NCBI GenBank assembly: GCA_003600225.1
Contig: QZFT01000067.1
Location: forward strand, 62,001 to 126,000
DNA from: Pseudonocardiaceae bacterium YIM PH 21723
GTDB taxonomy: Bacteria > Actinomycetota > Actinomycetes > Mycobacteriales > Pseudonocardiaceae
Reading direction: 5' to 3'
Length of the DNA: 64,000 nt
The notes beneath the pieces were generated by a model, which was not told the origin of the DNA, made no database searches, and was given only the letters and a program-made list of their open reading frames with translations. How positions within the stretch are numbered: position 1 is the stretch's first letter; each line of letters opens with the position of its first letter. Below, piece by piece: positions 7,577 through 16,448 of the stretch. Made by a program: the position numbers and the translations under genes.

Positions 7577-8656
7577 TTACACGTTGAAGCGGAACTCCAC
7601 CACGTCACCGTCGGCCATGATGTAGTCCTTGCCTTCCATCCGGACCTTGCCCGCCGCCTTGGCCGCGGCCATGGAACCGGCGGCGACCAGGTCGTCGAAG
7701 GCGACGATCTCGGCCTTGATGAAGCCGCGCTCGAAGTCGGTGTGGATGACGCCCGCGGCCTGCGGGGCGGTGGCGCCCTGCGGGATCGTCCAGGCGCGCG
7801 ACTCCTTGGGGCCGGCGGTGAGGTAGGTCTGCAGGCCGAGGGTGTGGAAGCCGGCGCGGGCCAGGGCGTGCAGGCCCGGCTCGGACTGGCCGATGGACTC
7901 CAGCAGTTCGAGGGCGGACTCCTCGTCCAGCTCGATCAGCTCGGACTCGATCTTGGCGTCCAGGAACACCGCGTCGGCCGGGGCGACGAGCTCGCGGAGC
8001 TCCTTCATCCGGGCCTCGTCGGCGAGCACGCCCTCGTCGGAGTTGAACACGTAGAGGAACGGCTTGGTGGTCATCAGGCTGAGCTCGCGCAGCAGCTCGA
8101 GGTCGAGCTCCTTCTGCGCGTGGAACAGGGTGCGACCGTCGTTGAGGATCTCCTGCGCCTTCTTCGCGGCATCCCGCGTGGGCACGGTCTCCTTCTTGAT
8201 CCGGGCTTCCTTCTCCAACCGGACCAGGGCCTTCTCCAGGGTCTGCAGGTCGGCGAGGATCAGCTCGGTGTTGATCGTCTCCATGTCGGAGGTCGGGTTC
8301 ACCGCACCGTCGACGTGCACCACGTCGGGGTCGTCGAAGACCCGGACGACCTGGCAGATCGCGTTCGCCTCGCGGATGTTGGCCAGGAACTTGTTGCCCA
8401 GACCCTCACCCTCGGAGGCGCCCTTGACGATGCCGGCGATGTCGACGAAGGACACCACGGCGGGGACGATCTTCTCGGAGCCGAAGATCTCCGCCAGCAC
8501 GTCCTGGCGCTTGTCCGGGATCGGCACCACGCCGACGTTGGGCTCGATGGTGGCGAACGGGTAGTTCGCCGCGAGCACGTCGTTGCGGGTCAGCGCGTTG
8601 AACAGGGTGGACTTGCCAACGTTGGGCAGGCCGACGATTCCGAGGGTCAGACTCAC
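7577..8656 (-). CDS. ychF: redox-responsive ATPase/GTPase YchF
   Basis: A 359-residue Obg-family P-loop protein. The G1 motif is GLPNVGKST at residues 8-16; the switch regions and [17 protein letters not shown] follow, and the NxxE variant of G4 (FNSDEG) explains the ATP preference known for YchF. A C-terminal TGS domain spans about residues 275-359 ([28 protein letters not shown]). YchF binds ribosomes and modulates oxidative-stress responses and leaderless-mRNA translation. Full length for the family. It is transcribed leftward and is divergent from the alkA-type gene. It corresponds to Rv1112 in the M. tuberculosis gene order shared by this window. Confidence 0.97.
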   Translation of the reverse strand: MSLTLGIVGLPNVGKSTLFNALTRNDVLAANYPFATIEPNVGVVPIPDKRQDVLAEIFGSEKIVPAVVSFVDIAGIVKGASEGEGLGNKFLANIREANAICQVVRVFDDPDVVHVDGAVNPTSDMETINTELILADLQTLEKALVRLEKEARIKKETVPTRDAAKKAQEILNDGRTLFHAQKELDLELLRELSLMTTKPFLYVFNSDEGVLADEARMKELRELVAPADAVFLDAKIESELIELDEESALELLESIGQSEPGLHALARAGFHTLGLQTYLTAGPKESRAWTIPQGATAPQAAGVIHTDFERGFIKAEIVAFDDLVAAGSMAAAKAAGKVRMEGKDYIMADGDVVEFRFNV

Positions 8657-8764
8657 AGCGGGTTATTCTAGGCGGCCGACGCACATCACCTTCGGCCGCC
8701 ACCGTGCTGTCCGAAAACCGCTAGCCATGCCCCACCCGCACTGGCAGCATCAGTAAATGTGCTG

Positions 8765-10213
8765 ATGGATGTGGAGCGCTTCTACCGGATCTCGTCCGCG
8801 AGGGACGCGCGATACGACGGATGCTTCGTGATGGCGGTGCGCACCACCGGCATCTACTGCCGGCCCTCCTGCCCGGCGATCACGCCGAAACGCCGCAATG
8901 TGGAGTTCTTCCCCACCGCCGCGGGCGCGCAGACCGCGGGGTACCGGGCCTGCCGCCGGTGCATGCCGGACGCGATCCCCGGCTCCCCCGACTGGGACCT
9001 GCGGGCCGACCTGGCCGGGCGGGCCATGCGGTTGATCACCGACGGCGTGGTCGAACGGGAGGGCGTCTCCGGGCTGGCCCGCCAGCTGGGCTACTCCGAG
9101 CGGCACCTGACCAGGGTGCTCACCTCGGAACTCGGCGCGGGTCCCCTGGCGCTGGCCCGTGCACACCGGTCGCACTCGGCCCGGCTGCTCATCGAGACCA
9201 CCGACCTGTCCTTCGCGGACATCGCCTTCGCCTCCGGTTTCGCCAGCGTGCGGCAGTTCAACGACACCATCCGCGCGGTGTTCGGCACCACGCCCTCGGT
9301 GCTGCGCACCGATTCCCGCCGGCAGCGGACCTGCCCGACCCGGGCACCGGGCACCATCAACCTGAAGCTGCCGTTCCGGCCGCCGCTGGACACCCGGAGC
9401 CTGATGGACTGCCTGCGTTGCCGGGCGATCTCCGGAGTGGAGAGCGTCGACGGCGACACCTACACCCGGACGTTGCGGCTGCCGCACGGCTTCGCGGTCG
9501 CCAAGCTGACCATTCGTGAGTCCTATGTGGACACGACGTTACGGCTCACCGATCTGCGTGACCTGAGCACCGCGGTCTGCCGGGTGCGCAGGCTGCTCGA
9601 CCTGGACGCCGATCCGGAGGCGATCAGCGAGGTCCTGGGCCGGGACCCGGCGCTGCGCACGCTCGTCCAAGCGCAGCCCGGCATCCGGGTGGCGGGCAGC
9701 GCCGAATGCTCCGAGCAGGTCCTGCGCGCCGTCATCGGCGAGACCGAGGACTACCGCCCGCTGCTGGCGCAGCTCGCCGGACTCGGCGGGCAGCTGGACA
9801 TCTGCGACGGCGGGCCGGACCGGCTGTTCCCCACCCCGGCCACCATCGCCGAGCGCGGCGCCTCGGTGCTGACCGGCCCGGCTCCGGTGGTGGACACCGT
9901 CCTGCGGGTGGCGACCGCCATGGCCGACGGCAGCCTCGTGGTCAACTACGGCCGCGACTCCCGGGAACTGCGCGCGGAACTGCTCGCCATCCCCGGGGTC
10001 TCCGAGTGGTCGGCCGACTACGTGCTCATGCGGGTCCTCGGGCAGACGGATGTGCTGATGGCCGGCGACCAAGACCTGCGCACGGCCGCCCGCAGTCTCG
10101 GCATCGCCGGTGACCTGGAGCAGTACGGCCGGGCCTGGCGCCCGTGGCGTTCCTACGCGAGCACCTACCTCTGGCAGGTCCACGACGCCGCGCTCGCACT
10201 ACGGACCGCCTAA
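8765..10213 (+). CDS. alkA: Ada-AlkA fusion DNA repair protein
   Basis: About 482 residues. The N-terminal Ada metal-binding domain has the four-Cys pattern GCF, YCRPSC and CRRC, which repairs methylphosphotriesters and senses damage. An AraC-type helix-turn-helix follows (LARQLGYSERHLTRVL, DIAFASGFASVRQFND), and residues from about 190 form the AlkA 3-methyladenine glycosylase with the helix-hairpin-helix and catalytic Asp in LLAIPGVSEWSADYVLM and VLMAGDQDLR. The methyltransferase domain of true Ada is absent. It excises alkylated bases and probably autoregulates. ATG 8765 or GTG 8759 could start it; neither has a clear ribosome-binding site. Its 3' end overlaps the convergent DUF2332 gene by 15 nt. 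Confidence 0.93.
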   Translation: MDVERFYRISSARDARYDGCFVMAVRTTGIYCRPSCPAITPKRRNVEFFPTAAGAQTAGYRACRRCMPDAIPGSPDWDLRADLAGRAMRLITDGVVEREGVSGLARQLGYSERHLTRVLTSELGAGPLALARAHRSHSARLLIETTDLSFADIAFASGFASVRQFNDTIRAVFGTTPSVLRTDSRRQRTCPTRAPGTINLKLPFRPPLDTRSLMDCLRCRAISGVESVDGDTYTRTLRLPHGFAVAKLTIRESYVDTTLRLTDLRDLSTAVCRVRRLLDLDADPEAISEVLGRDPALRTLVQAQPGIRVAGSAECSEQVLRAVIGETEDYRPLLAQLAGLGGQLDICDGGPDRLFPTPATIAERGASVLTGPAPVVDTVLRVATAMADGSLVVNYGRDSRELRAELLAIPGVSEWSADYVLMRVLGQTDVLMAGDQDLRTAARSLGIAGDLEQYGRAWRPWRSYASTYLWQVHDAALALRTA

Positions 10214-11104
10214 CCAGTTGGCGTGGGCGTCGGCGCTGGCCACGACCTCGTCATCCAGGGTGACCTGGCTCTGCACGCCGTTGCCGCCCTCCAGCGCGAC
10301 TCGCCGGGCGCCCGATTCCCGGACCAGGTCGATGAACTCCTGCTGCCGTTCGCCCAGGTAGTAGAGGACGGCGGAGTGCATGACCACCGGGGTCGCACCC
10401 GCCGGTACCTGGGCGACTACCTCGGGCAGCAGGTCGAACAGGTCGCCGGGCGACACCGGTGGCGGGTCGGTACGGGCCAGCTCGATCGCGGCCGCCAGCC
10501 GGCCCGCGCGTTGCGGCCGGCCCGGCCAGATCAACGCCTGGAGCCAGCGCACGTCCTCGGTGTTCTCCAGGTCGATCGGGTTGAGCTCGATGCCCCGCCG
10601 CCAGGCGATCTCCGGCAGGCCACCGGGCACGGGTGCACCGGGCCGGACCTCGATGTCGATCTGCACCGGGGAGCCCGGAACGCCGACGGAGACCTCGCCG
10701 TACCGGTAGTGGTACCGGTCCAGCAGCAGGTTCAGCCCGGCGCTGCACCCGACCTCGATCAACGCCAGTGGGCCGGGGATCCGGTTCAGGGCCGGGAGCA
10801 GCGCGCCGCACCGGGCCACCTCATTGGTCTGGGTGAATCGGCGCCGCATGATCGCGGAGACCTCGGGCCAGTGGGCGTGCGCCAGCCGGACGAACTCCTC
10901 GCCGTCGCCGGCGATGTGGCCGATGTGCAGCCGGACGGCGCCGAGCAGCAGGTTCGGCTGCCAGCAGCGGGGTGGTAGCTGGGCGATCCGATCGCACAGC
11001 GGCCGATCGGCGACGACGGCCTTCGCGAGCAGCGCGTAGTGGGTGGACAGTGGTGGGGCTTCGACCTCGGCGAAGTGCCGGTAGACATCTGCGACGGTGA
11101 CCAT
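10199..11104 (-). CDS. DUF2332 family protein
   Basis: A 301-residue cytoplasmic protein of the DUF2332 family (PF10094), identified by QPNLLLGAVRLHIG, the FTQTNEVARCGALLPAL segment and IEVGCSAGLNLLLDRY. The last motif resembles the glycine-rich SAM-binding loop of methyltransferases, so a methyltransferase-like fold is plausible, but no reaction is established for the family. It is divergent from the citrate synthase-like gene (53 bp apart) and convergent with the repair gene, overlapping it. Confidence 0.85.
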   Translation of the reverse strand: MVTVADVYRHFAEVEAPPLSTHYALLAKAVVADRPLCDRIAQLPPRCWQPNLLLGAVRLHIGHIAGDGEEFVRLAHAHWPEVSAIMRRRFTQTNEVARCGALLPALNRIPGPLALIEVGCSAGLNLLLDRYHYRYGEVSVGVPGSPVQIDIEVRPGAPVPGGLPEIAWRRGIELNPIDLENTEDVRWLQALIWPGRPQRAGRLAAAIELARTDPPPVSPGDLFDLLPEVVAQVPAGATPVVMHSAVLYYLGERQQEFIDLVRESGARRVALEGGNGVQSQVTLDDEVVASADAHANWLGGP

Positions 11105-11157
11105 GGGCTCAGCCTGCGCCGGGTCCCGGGGACGCCACAGGTTGATAGCGTCAACCT

Positions 11158-12252
11158 ATGAGCGAGTGGTGGACGACCGAGCAGGTCGCCGACGCTCTCG
11201 GCGTCCGGGTGAAATCGGTCTACGCCTACGTCAGCCGGGGCATGCTGCACAGCCATCGCGGCCCGGACGGCCGCTCCTCCCGGTTCGACGCGGACGAGGT
11301 GCACGCGCTGCTGGCCCGGCGCCGGCGCGCGGAGTTCCGTCCGGCCCCGCGCGGCATGCGCTCGGCGATCACGCTGCCCCGCGCCGACGGCCTCTACTAC
11401 CGGGGCGTCTCGTTGACCGACCTCCTCGGTCGCTACTCGTTCGAACAGGTCGCCGAGCTGCTGTGGACCGGGAACCTCGGCCGCGCGGATCCCTGGGGGC
11501 CGATGGACCTGCCCCGGCGGTCCGGCGACTTTCGCACCCGGTTGCTGGACGCGTTGATCACGGCTGAGCCACCCGCCGGGTCCACCGCCTCCCAGGGGCG
11601 CTGGCTGATCCGGCGGATGCTCGCCGCGCTGGCTCCGGCCACCGGCCGTACCGTCGCCGAACGGTTGTGGCCGGCGCTCACCGACCTGCCTGCGACGCCA
11701 CCGCGGATCGCGGTGCTGGACGCGGCCCTGATCGCCATGGCCGATCACGAGCTGGCCGGTTCGACGACCGCGGTGCGGCTGGCCGTCTCGCTGCGGGCGG
11801 AGCTGCCGCAGGCGATGCTGGCCGGTATGTCGGTGCTGTGGACGCCGCTGCACGGCCTGTCCCCGGCACGCTTTCGCCGGTTGTTGCCCGTCGCCGCCGA
11901 ACAGGGCGTTCCGGCCGCGGTGGCACAGTTCCCGTCCTTCCAGCATCCGCTGTACCCGCAGGGCGATCCGCGGGCGAGACTGCTGGCCCCGCTGATCGTC
12001 GACGGCCGGTTCCCCACCGAACCGACCCGGCTGGTGACGGACCTGCTCGCGGCGGTCCCGATGCCCACCGTGGATCTGGCGCTCGCCGCGCTCGGGCACT
12101 GCATGGATGCCCGGCCGGCGGCGGAAACCGTGCTCTGGGCGATCGGCCGGAGTGCGGGCTGGGTGGCGCATGCCATCGAGGAGTACGCCGCCCCACCCGG
12201 GCGGCTCCGGCCGCGCGCCGAATACGACGGAACGCCACCGGAGCCGCTGTAG
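11158..12252 (+). CDS. HTH-containing citrate synthase-like protein
   Basis: A 364-residue protein. Residues 1-55 form a MerR-like/excisionase helix-turn-helix (WWTTEQVADALGVRVKSVYAYV), and the remainder has the citrate synthase fold: YYRGVSLTDLLGRYSFEQVAELLW, ADHELAGSTTAVRLAVSL, PLHGLSPARF, HPLYPQGDPRARLL and SAGWVAHAIEEY. The active-site His (ADHEL) and the GDPRA loop are present; the usual second-His loop GALHGGA is altered to PLHGLSP. Actinobacteria carry such fusions, whose role (2-methylcitrate or citrate chemistry versus regulation) is unproven. The ATG is kept because the helix-turn-helix begins at once. Confidence 0.85.
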   Translation: MSEWWTTEQVADALGVRVKSVYAYVSRGMLHSHRGPDGRSSRFDADEVHALLARRRRAEFRPAPRGMRSAITLPRADGLYYRGVSLTDLLGRYSFEQVAELLWTGNLGRADPWGPMDLPRRSGDFRTRLLDALITAEPPAGSTASQGRWLIRRMLAALAPATGRTVAERLWPALTDLPATPPRIAVLDAALIAMADHELAGSTTAVRLAVSLRAELPQAMLAGMSVLWTPLHGLSPARFRRLLPVAAEQGVPAAVAQFPSFQHPLYPQGDPRARLLAPLIVDGRFPTEPTRLVTDLLAAVPMPTVDLALAALGHCMDARPAAETVLWAIGRSAGWVAHAIEEYAAPPGRLRPRAEYDGTPPEPL

Positions 12253-12256
12253 CGGA

Positions 12257-12349
12257 CTAGCAGACAAGGAGGCTCAGGTTGCTTCCGTAGTTGTTGTCGG
12301 AGGTGGCCTGTTCCAGCTCCATGTCCTGCAACCCCAGGATCTCGTCCAT
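12257..12349 (-). CDS. class III lanthipeptide precursor (SapB/AmfS-like)
   Basis: A 30-residue peptide. GGAGGG lies seven bases before the ATG, an excellent ribosome-binding site. The leader has the hydrophobic I-L-x-L-Q block (MDEILGLQDMELEQ) that class III LanKC synthetases recognise, and the peptide ends in SNLSLLVC-stop: Ser-x2-Ser-x3-Cys is the labionin/lanthionine ring motif of SapB, AmfS and relatives (AmfS has SQVSLLVC). The predicted core is short with a single ring motif at the extreme C-terminus. No LanKC kinase/cyclase or ABC exporter is present nearby, so maturation would have to act in trans. It is convergent with the citrate synthase-like gene, 4 bp away. Confidence 0.75.
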   Translation of the reverse strand: MDEILGLQDMELEQATSDNNYGSNLSLLVC

Positions 12350-12477
12350 CGCTGTTCCCTCCAGAGTGGCTGCTTTCATCGACAATGGATGAGATTCCGC
12401 GCATGCCCGGTTGATCTCAAGGTTCTGGCCGTATGAGGGCGGTGGCAGATCCCGGACCCGCTGTAGGTTCAGTACCC

Positions 12478-13269
12478 ATGCTGGCCTTGTTGCAGGAGTT
12501 GAGCGCCCGAGCCTGGCCGGTGAGCCCGCTGCGGCACAGCGGAGACCTGGCCTGGCAACTGGCCGGCCGGCTGGACGGGTTGTCGATCGTGGCAGTGGAC
12601 GACGCGGCGGCCGGCTTCGTGGACGGCGAGGACGGCCTGTGCGTGCTGGTCGATCCGGCGCGTGCCGAGTTACTGGACGACCTGCTCGATCACTTCGACT
12701 CGCGAACCGTGCTCACGGTGGACACCGATCACGCCTTGCTGGACCGGTTGCGGCGGCGCGGCTACCGGCCGGACACCGCGGGCTGGTGGAGCAGGCAGAT
12801 CCGGCATTCCCTGACCGGGCTGCCGGAACCGGTGCTGCCGCCGGGCTTCAGCCTGCGTCAGATGACCGCCTTTGACCTGGTCGAGCGGGTGGCGGTGCAC
12901 CGGGCGGCCTGGCATCCGTCGCAGCAGACGGAGCAGCGGTACCGGCAGGTCATGGCCACCCCGACCTACCGGCCGGAGTTCGACCTGGTCGTGCGGATTC
13001 CCGACGGCCGGTTCGTGGCGAACTGCCTGGGCTGGCTGGATCCGATCACCAGGGTCGGGGTGTTCGAGCCGGTCGGCACCCATCCGGATTTCCGCCGGCA
13101 GGGGCTGGGTTCCGCGGTGTGCCTGGCGGTCATGCACGCGTTGCGGGCCGCGGGCGCCACCGAGTGCGTGGTGTACCCGGTGCTGGGCCACCCCACGTCC
13201 GTCGCGTATCCGCTGTACCGCTCGCTCGGCTTCACCGACGGTCCCGAGGTACGCCGCTACGTGCGTTAG
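12478..13269 (+). CDS. GNAT family N-acetyltransferase
   Basis: A 263-residue protein. The C-terminal half is a GNAT acetyltransferase domain with the acetyl-CoA-binding motif A in VGVFEPVGTHPDFRRQGLG (R-R-Q-G-L-G) and the final LYRSLGFTDGPEVRRY strand-helix typical of the family. The N-terminal half is a degenerate GNAT-like or specificity region. The substrate is unknown. ATG 12478 starts at MLALLQELSARAW. Its promoter region is shared with the divergent lanthipeptide gene (about 130 bp), which may indicate co-regulation but does not prove a link. Confidence 0.85.
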   Translation: MLALLQELSARAWPVSPLRHSGDLAWQLAGRLDGLSIVAVDDAAAGFVDGEDGLCVLVDPARAELLDDLLDHFDSRTVLTVDTDHALLDRLRRRGYRPDTAGWWSRQIRHSLTGLPEPVLPPGFSLRQMTAFDLVERVAVHRAAWHPSQQTEQRYRQVMATPTYRPEFDLVVRIPDGRFVANCLGWLDPITRVGVFEPVGTHPDFRRQGLGSAVCLAVMHALRAAGATECVVYPVLGHPTSVAYPLYRSLGFTDGPEVRRYVR

Positions 13270-13286
13270 GGGTGGACACAGCTGTG

Positions 13287-13500
13287 CCGAAGTCGGCGAT
13301 GTTCGGGCCTACGCGCGTTGGGTGCGGAGCCGAGGTGAACTACCGCTGCATGTGGCCTTCCTGGGCAATATGACTCCAAGTCGGTAAGACCGGCAAAGAG
13401 CCACATCCAGCGGCTGGAGCCGTCTGTCGGCCCCGGATACGGCATTCCGAAGTTGGCGATGTTCGGGGCTCGTTCCTCACCGCGAACATCGCCGACTGCG
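13287..13500. repeat. nested inverted repeat (MITE-like or palindrome relic)
   Basis: An outer module, CCGAAGTCGGCGATGTTCGG at 13287, recurs directly at about 13447 and inverted at 13483-13500. The pair 13448-13465/13483-13500 forms a stem of about 18 bp. Inside, GCTGCATGTGGC (13345-13356) and GCCACATCCAGC (13400-13411) are an imperfect inverted pair. The outer module belongs to the palindrome family also seen at 20870, 27855 and 46317. The stretch lies between the GNAT gene and the 3' end of sbcC and contains no gene. Confidence 0.6.
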
Positions 13501-13505
13501 GATCG

Positions 13506-16448
13506 TCAGGTGACCAGTTCGAGGGTGGATCCGGTGCGGTTCTTGCGGACCCGCAGCCGGATCGGGATGCGGTGCTGCAGCTCCTCGACGTGCGAGACCA
13601 GGCCGACGACCCGGCCGCCGTCCCGCAGCTCGTCGAGGGTGTCCATCACCAGGTCCAGGGTGTTCGGATCCAGGGTGCCGAAGCCCTCGTCGATGAACAG
13701 CGTGTCCAGCACGGTGCCGCCAGTCTCCGCCGCCACCACGTCCGCGAGTCCCAGGGCCAGGGACAGCGAGGCCAGGAAGGACTCGCCACCGGACAGCGTC
13801 TTGGCCGGGCGGACCTGGCCGGAGTAGTCGTCCAGCACATCCAGGCCGAGCCCGCCGCGGGTGCCACGCGGGCCGGCCGCGTCGGAGTGCACGAACGAGT
13901 AGCGGCCCTGGCTCATCTTCCGCAGCCGATCTCCCGCCGCCTCGGCGATCTCCTCCAGCCGGGCGGCCAGGACGTACGACCGCAGCGACATCTTGAGCGC
14001 ATTCTGCCCGTTACCGTTCACCACGTCGGTGAGCGCCGCGAGCTGCTCGTATTCACGCAGCACCGGTGCCAGCTCGGCGAAGTGCTCGGCCAGCCGGCGA
14101 GCCAGGTCGGCGACCTCGTCCCGCCTGCGTATCGCGTCGCCGGTGGCGGCCACCGCGCGGTCCAGTTCGGCATCGGCCACGGCGACCGCTTCGCCGGGTT
14201 CGGTCAGGTCGACGGTCTCCTGTCCGGTGAGCCCGGCGGATTCCGGCTCGGCCAGTACGGCCTCGGCCACCGCCCGTCGCCGGTCCAGGTCGGCCAGCGT
14301 GGTCTCCAGCTCGGTGATCGCCTGCGTGCTGCGGATCGCGGCGATCGCGGTGTCCAGGTCGGCGAATCCGGCTTCGGTCACGATCCCGGCCAGCCGCTGT
14401 TCGTGGCCGGTGACGGCCTCGGCCGCCCTGATCCGCTGTTCCACCGCGTCGGCGTAGCGTTCCGCGATGCTCACCAGGCCCTGCAGGTGATCGCGGCGGG
14501 CGGACACGTCGGCGAACTCACCGCGGCCGGTGTCCAGGCGTTCGGTGCGTGCGGCGACGGCCTGGGTCGCGGCGGTGATCTCGCTGCGCAGTTCGGCCAG
14601 GCGGGTGTCCAGGCCGCCCAGGTCGGTGCGCAGCCGCTCGCCGCGCTGCTCCAGCTCGGCCAGCCGCCGTTCGCGGGCGGCCACCTGACCGGCCAGCGAT
14701 GTCGTCTCGGCCAGCCGGCTGCGGGCGGCGTCCAGCCCGGTCACCAGGTCGGCGCGCTGGCGGCCGGCCAGCCGGTCGATCAGCGCCCGCTGTGCCTGTT
14801 CGGCGTCCAGCTGGGTGGCCACCGCGGTCTCCCGGCGGCCCATGGCGATGTTCTCCGCCTCTTCGGCGTTCCGTTCGTCCGCCTCGGTGACCGGCTCGAC
14901 CGCGACCGCCTTGGCCGGGTGTTCCGCCGATCCGCAGACCGGGCAGGACTCGCCGTCGGCCAGTCCCCCGGCCAGCTCGGCGGCCATGCCGGCCAGCCGC
15001 CGCTGCCGCAGGTCGAGGAGCCGCTCCTTGGCCTGCTGGTGCGCGTCGATCCGTTCGAAGGCGGTCTGCGTGGTCTGCGCGACGCGTTGTTCCGCGTCCG
15101 GCAGCTGGTTGGCGTCGGACAACGCGGTAGCCAGGTCGTCCACGACGGACTTCAGCCCGGCGAGGGCGGCACCCGCGGTCTGCGCCTCGGTGAGTTCGGT
15201 CCTGGCCGTGCCGACCAGGTCCGGCACGGTCTGCTGTTCGGCCAGCAGCCGTTCCCGGCGTTCGGTGCGCTCGGTCAGTTCCTGGTCCAGCGCGGTGAGT
15301 CGCTGCTGGTCGCGGTGCTGGGCGTCGGCTTCCAGCACCAGCGTGGCCAGCGCGCCGATCTGCTCGCGGTCGTTCGCCGCCACCGCGCGTACCCCGGCGG
15401 CGTCCCGGTCCGCGTACCGCTCGCCGGTGTCGGCGGCGACCAGCTTGTCCCGCATGGCGTCCACGTCGCGGATCGCCGAGTCCAGTTCGCTACTCGCGCG
15501 TTCCAGGTCCCGGCGGCAGGCCTGCACCGGTTGGGCCCGGCGGGCGGCACTCAGCTCGGCCTGCCGCCCGGCACGGTCCACTTCGGACAGATCCGCCAGT
15601 TCGGCGACGGCGCCGGCCACCCGGGTGATCCGCTTGGCGTGCTGCTGGGCCCTGGTCAGCTCGTTCCGGGCGGTGGTGGCCCGGCTGCGGACCTCGGTCT
15701 CGGTGGCGGTCAGCTCGGTCACGGCGGCACCGAGCTGCTCGTGCAGCCGGTCGATCCACTCGTCGTCCCAGGTCTCCGGCTGTTCCGCGCCGGCGGCCTG
15801 CAGGAGCCGGGCCCGCCACTGGTCGAGTTCGGCGCGGCCGCGTTCCACCCGCCGGTAGAACTCGGTGCGCCGGTCCCGGAACCACCGTTCCACCTCGCTG
15901 AACCGCTTGGTGGAGAACAGTTTCTCCAGCAGCTCCTCGCGCTGGGCGGTGTCGGCGCGCAGGAAGCGGGCGAACTCGCCCTGCGGCAGCAGCACGACCT
16001 GGGTGAACTGCTCGGCGGACATCCCCAGGAGGCCCTCCACCACCCGGGCGACCTCGTCGATCCTGGTCACGCCCTCGCGGTCCGTGTCGACGAATGCCAG
16101 GGAGACCTTGGCCTGTTGCTTGGTGAATCCGTCGCCGCGCTTCTTCGGCCGCAGGTATTCCGGGCTGCGCACGATCCGCAACCGCTGGCCCTGCACGGTC
16201 AGTTCCAGGACGACCTCGGTGTCCACCTCGGCTTTGGCCAGGTCGCAACGCAGCCGCTTGGCGTCGTTGCGGGCGCCGGGGACCTTGTTGAACAGGGCGA
16301 AGGTGACCGCGTCCAGCAGCGTGGTCTTGCCCGCGCCGGTGTCGCCGTGCAGCAGGAACAGGCCGTCGGCGCCGAGCGCGTCGAAGTCCACCGTCTGCTG
16401 GGTGGGGTAGGGCCCGAACGCGCAGATCTCCAACCGGTGAAGCCTCAT
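13506..16448 (-). CDS. sbcC: SbcC exonuclease subunit (SMC-like ATPase)
   Basis: A 980-residue SMC/Rad50-type ATPase. Walker A HGDTGAGKTTLLDA lies near residue 35 and the Q-loop LPQGEFARFL near 150. Long coiled coils flank a zinc-hook CPVC (residues about 510), and the C-terminus has signature LSGGESFLASLSLALGLAD and Walker B TLFIDEGFGTLD. With SbcD it forms the nuclease that cleaves DNA hairpins and blocked ends. The start at 16448 overlaps the sbcD stop (ATGA), and sequence upstream of this Met in the same frame is non-conserved. Full length. Confidence 0.96.
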   Translation of the reverse strand: MRLHRLEICAFGPYPTQQTVDFDALGADGLFLLHGDTGAGKTTLLDAVTFALFNKVPGARNDAKRLRCDLAKAEVDTEVVLELTVQGQRLRIVRSPEYLRPKKRGDGFTKQQAKVSLAFVDTDREGVTRIDEVARVVEGLLGMSAEQFTQVVLLPQGEFARFLRADTAQREELLEKLFSTKRFSEVERWFRDRRTEFYRRVERGRAELDQWRARLLQAAGAEQPETWDDEWIDRLHEQLGAAVTELTATETEVRSRATTARNELTRAQQHAKRITRVAGAVAELADLSEVDRAGRQAELSAARRAQPVQACRRDLERASSELDSAIRDVDAMRDKLVAADTGERYADRDAAGVRAVAANDREQIGALATLVLEADAQHRDQQRLTALDQELTERTERRERLLAEQQTVPDLVGTARTELTEAQTAGAALAGLKSVVDDLATALSDANQLPDAEQRVAQTTQTAFERIDAHQQAKERLLDLRQRRLAGMAAELAGGLADGESCPVCGSAEHPAKAVAVEPVTEADERNAEEAENIAMGRRETAVATQLDAEQAQRALIDRLAGRQRADLVTGLDAARSRLAETTSLAGQVAARERRLAELEQRGERLRTDLGGLDTRLAELRSEITAATQAVAARTERLDTGRGEFADVSARRDHLQGLVSIAERYADAVEQRIRAAEAVTGHEQRLAGIVTEAGFADLDTAIAAIRSTQAITELETTLADLDRRRAVAEAVLAEPESAGLTGQETVDLTEPGEAVAVADAELDRAVAATGDAIRRRDEVADLARRLAEHFAELAPVLREYEQLAALTDVVNGNGQNALKMSLRSYVLAARLEEIAEAAGDRLRKMSQGRYSFVHSDAAGPRGTRGGLGLDVLDDYSGQVRPAKTLSGGESFLASLSLALGLADVVAAETGGTVLDTLFIDEGFGTLDPNTLDLVMDTLDELRDGGRVVGLVSHVEELQHRIPIRLRVRKNRTGSTLELVT

